A stretch of 7,653 nt of DNA from CAZPEV01 sp964585635. Its GTDB lineage: Bacteria; Zixibacteria; MSB-5A5; GN15; JAAZOE01. The stretch lies in NCBI GenBank assembly GCA_964585635.1, contig CAZPEV010000160.1, positions 1 to 7,653 of the forward strand. Reading direction: 5' to 3'. Below the pieces are notes generated by a model that saw only the letters and a program-made list of their open reading frames with translations, was not told where the DNA came from and searched no databases. This document shows, one piece after another, positions 6,729 through 7,653 of this stretch. A program made the position numbers and the translations under genes. Numbering within the stretch: the first letter of the stretch is position 1; each line of letters opens with the position of its first letter.

Positions 6729-7653
6729 ATGCCTAATTTTATCAGCGAACATGTGCAGCGGGAAGTCGCGGCCGATATCGGCCTGCTCCTCCGGGATATG
6801 CTGAAGCTGATCAAAGCTTTAACCCTCTATCCGCCCGACAATCCCCTGCCGGCCAAAATGCGCGCGTCGGTCGGGGCGCGCTTTGTCGACCTGGTGGCCC
6901 AGTACGATGGCCTTCGCTTCGGCATCCGTTCCGGAGAAATACTCTGCCAGGATTCGGTCGTCTTCGCCGACAAGAGCCGGGAAGAGGCGCTGGCGGGGCT
7001 GTTTCACGAGGCCGGAATCATCGATTTGGAATTCCGCCGGGGTCTGACCCTGACCGACTTTGCCGCCTTTCTCGACAGCATCAGGACCTATCTCAATGAC
7101 CGCTCTCCCGATCGCGACCTGGTATCGCTCTTGTGGCAGGAGCAATGTCCGACCATCGCCTTCCGTACCATCGAGGATGTCGCCCTCAACGCCGATGATG
7201 GCATTTCAATTCAGGAGATCGGTCCATCGTTCTCGGCCGACGACACCCCCGGGACCGGTATCGTCTACGGCAATATCCTGCTGGAGGAGCGTCACAGCCG
7301 GGAGGATGAGGCCGCCCCGGCGGAATCGAACCAGGATAATGACGAAGCGCGCCGGCAGATGGGCATATCATTGGCTTCCCCTCCCAATCAGCCCGATCCG
7401 ATGGCGCTACTGGCCCATGCCGGCGGGCGTCTGGCGGAGGAGGATGAGGTCGAAATCAAAGCCCTGGTCGAGGAAAACCGCTTCTTTGATCCCCATCGGG
7501 CGGCCGTGAAAATATCGCTGGATCTGCTGCAGATATGGCCGGACCATAAGCCGGCTCTGGATACCATTGAGATTTGCGAAAAATTGCTTGATGAGCTTTT
7601 GACCGCCGGCGCCTTTGCCGTCGCGGCCGATTTCGTTCACGCCATGCGCGGTC
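6729..7653 (+). CDS. Conserved hypothetical protein with N-terminal YPPDNP-type helical module (C-terminus beyond window)
   Basis: 308 residues are visible with no stop before the right edge. The start ATG at 6729 has only a weak ribosome site, and no better in-frame start lies upstream. There is no signal peptide or membrane segment, so it is cytoplasmic. The opening helix LLLRDMLKLIKALTLYPPDNP (residues 19-39), the later FHEAGIIDLEFRRGLT (92-107) and DLVSLLW (130-136) resemble the N-terminal module of conserved proteins that go on into HEAT-like repeats or signalling output domains such as HD domains. Their pattern is a 'YPxxHP/NP' motif, then 'dGI..L.F..Gl...El..fl', then 'eDLvtlLWe'. An acidic, polar linker covers about 194-214. 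A second helical region follows (EDEVEIKALVEENRFF onward), with LLTAGAFAVAADFVHAM near the edge. I recognise the architecture but cannot give a function; the output domain, if any, lies outside. Confidence 0.75.
   Translation, partial: MPNFISEHVQREVAADIGLLLRDMLKLIKALTLYPPDNPLPAKMRASVGARFVDLVAQYDGLRFGIRSGEILCQDSVVFADKSREEALAGLFHEAGIIDLEFRRGLTLTDFAAFLDSIRTYLNDRSPDRDLVSLLWQEQCPTIAFRTIEDVALNADDGISIQEIGPSFSADDTPGTGIVYGNILLEERHSREDEAAPAESNQDNDEARRQMGISLASPPNQPDPMALLAHAGGRLAEEDEVEIKALVEENRFFDPHRAAVKISLDLLQIWPDHKPALDTIEICEKLLDELLTAGAFAVAADFVHAMRG

Overview
The window looks like a chromosomal fragment of a GC-rich Gram-negative bacterium. The evidence is a TonB-dependent outer-membrane receptor, Sec signal peptides and Shine-Dalgarno-led genes. 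The style would fit the FCB/candidate-phylum range (for example Zixibacteria-like genomes), but that placement is only a guess. A run of ten N bases at 4310-4319 shows it is a scaffolded, probably metagenomic, assembly.

Left part (minus strand, 1-2336): a gene pair reading leftward. The first gene is arsM, an arsenite S-adenosylmethionine methyltransferase with all the expected cysteines. The second starts with GTG directly after the arsM stop codon and runs off the left edge. It encodes an exported protein whose layout follows oligoendopeptidase-type M3 metallopeptidases, but the zinc-binding HExxH motif has become TEAAR, so it is probably a catalytically dead pseudopeptidase.

Middle (2343-2773): a divergent control region. 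A minus-strand promoter drives arsM. A plus-strand promoter leads into two complete TPP (thiamin pyrophosphate) riboswitch aptamers in tandem. The first is followed by an intrinsic terminator and a matching antiterminator. The second appears to act on translation initiation of the next gene.

Right of centre (2774-6662): a two-gene operon behind the tandem riboswitches. It encodes a TonB-dependent receptor, broken only by the assembly gap, and a sodium:solute symporter (SSS family) whose TTG start overlaps the receptor's stop codon. Together they look like a two-membrane uptake route for thiamin or a thiamin precursor, shut off when TPP is plentiful.

Right end (6729-7653): after its own likely promoter comes the N-terminal 308 residues of a cytoplasmic, mostly helical protein with a YPPDNP motif. 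It resembles the N-terminal module of conserved HEAT-repeat-type or signalling-associated proteins of unknown role. No tRNA, rRNA, CRISPR array or insertion sequence was seen.
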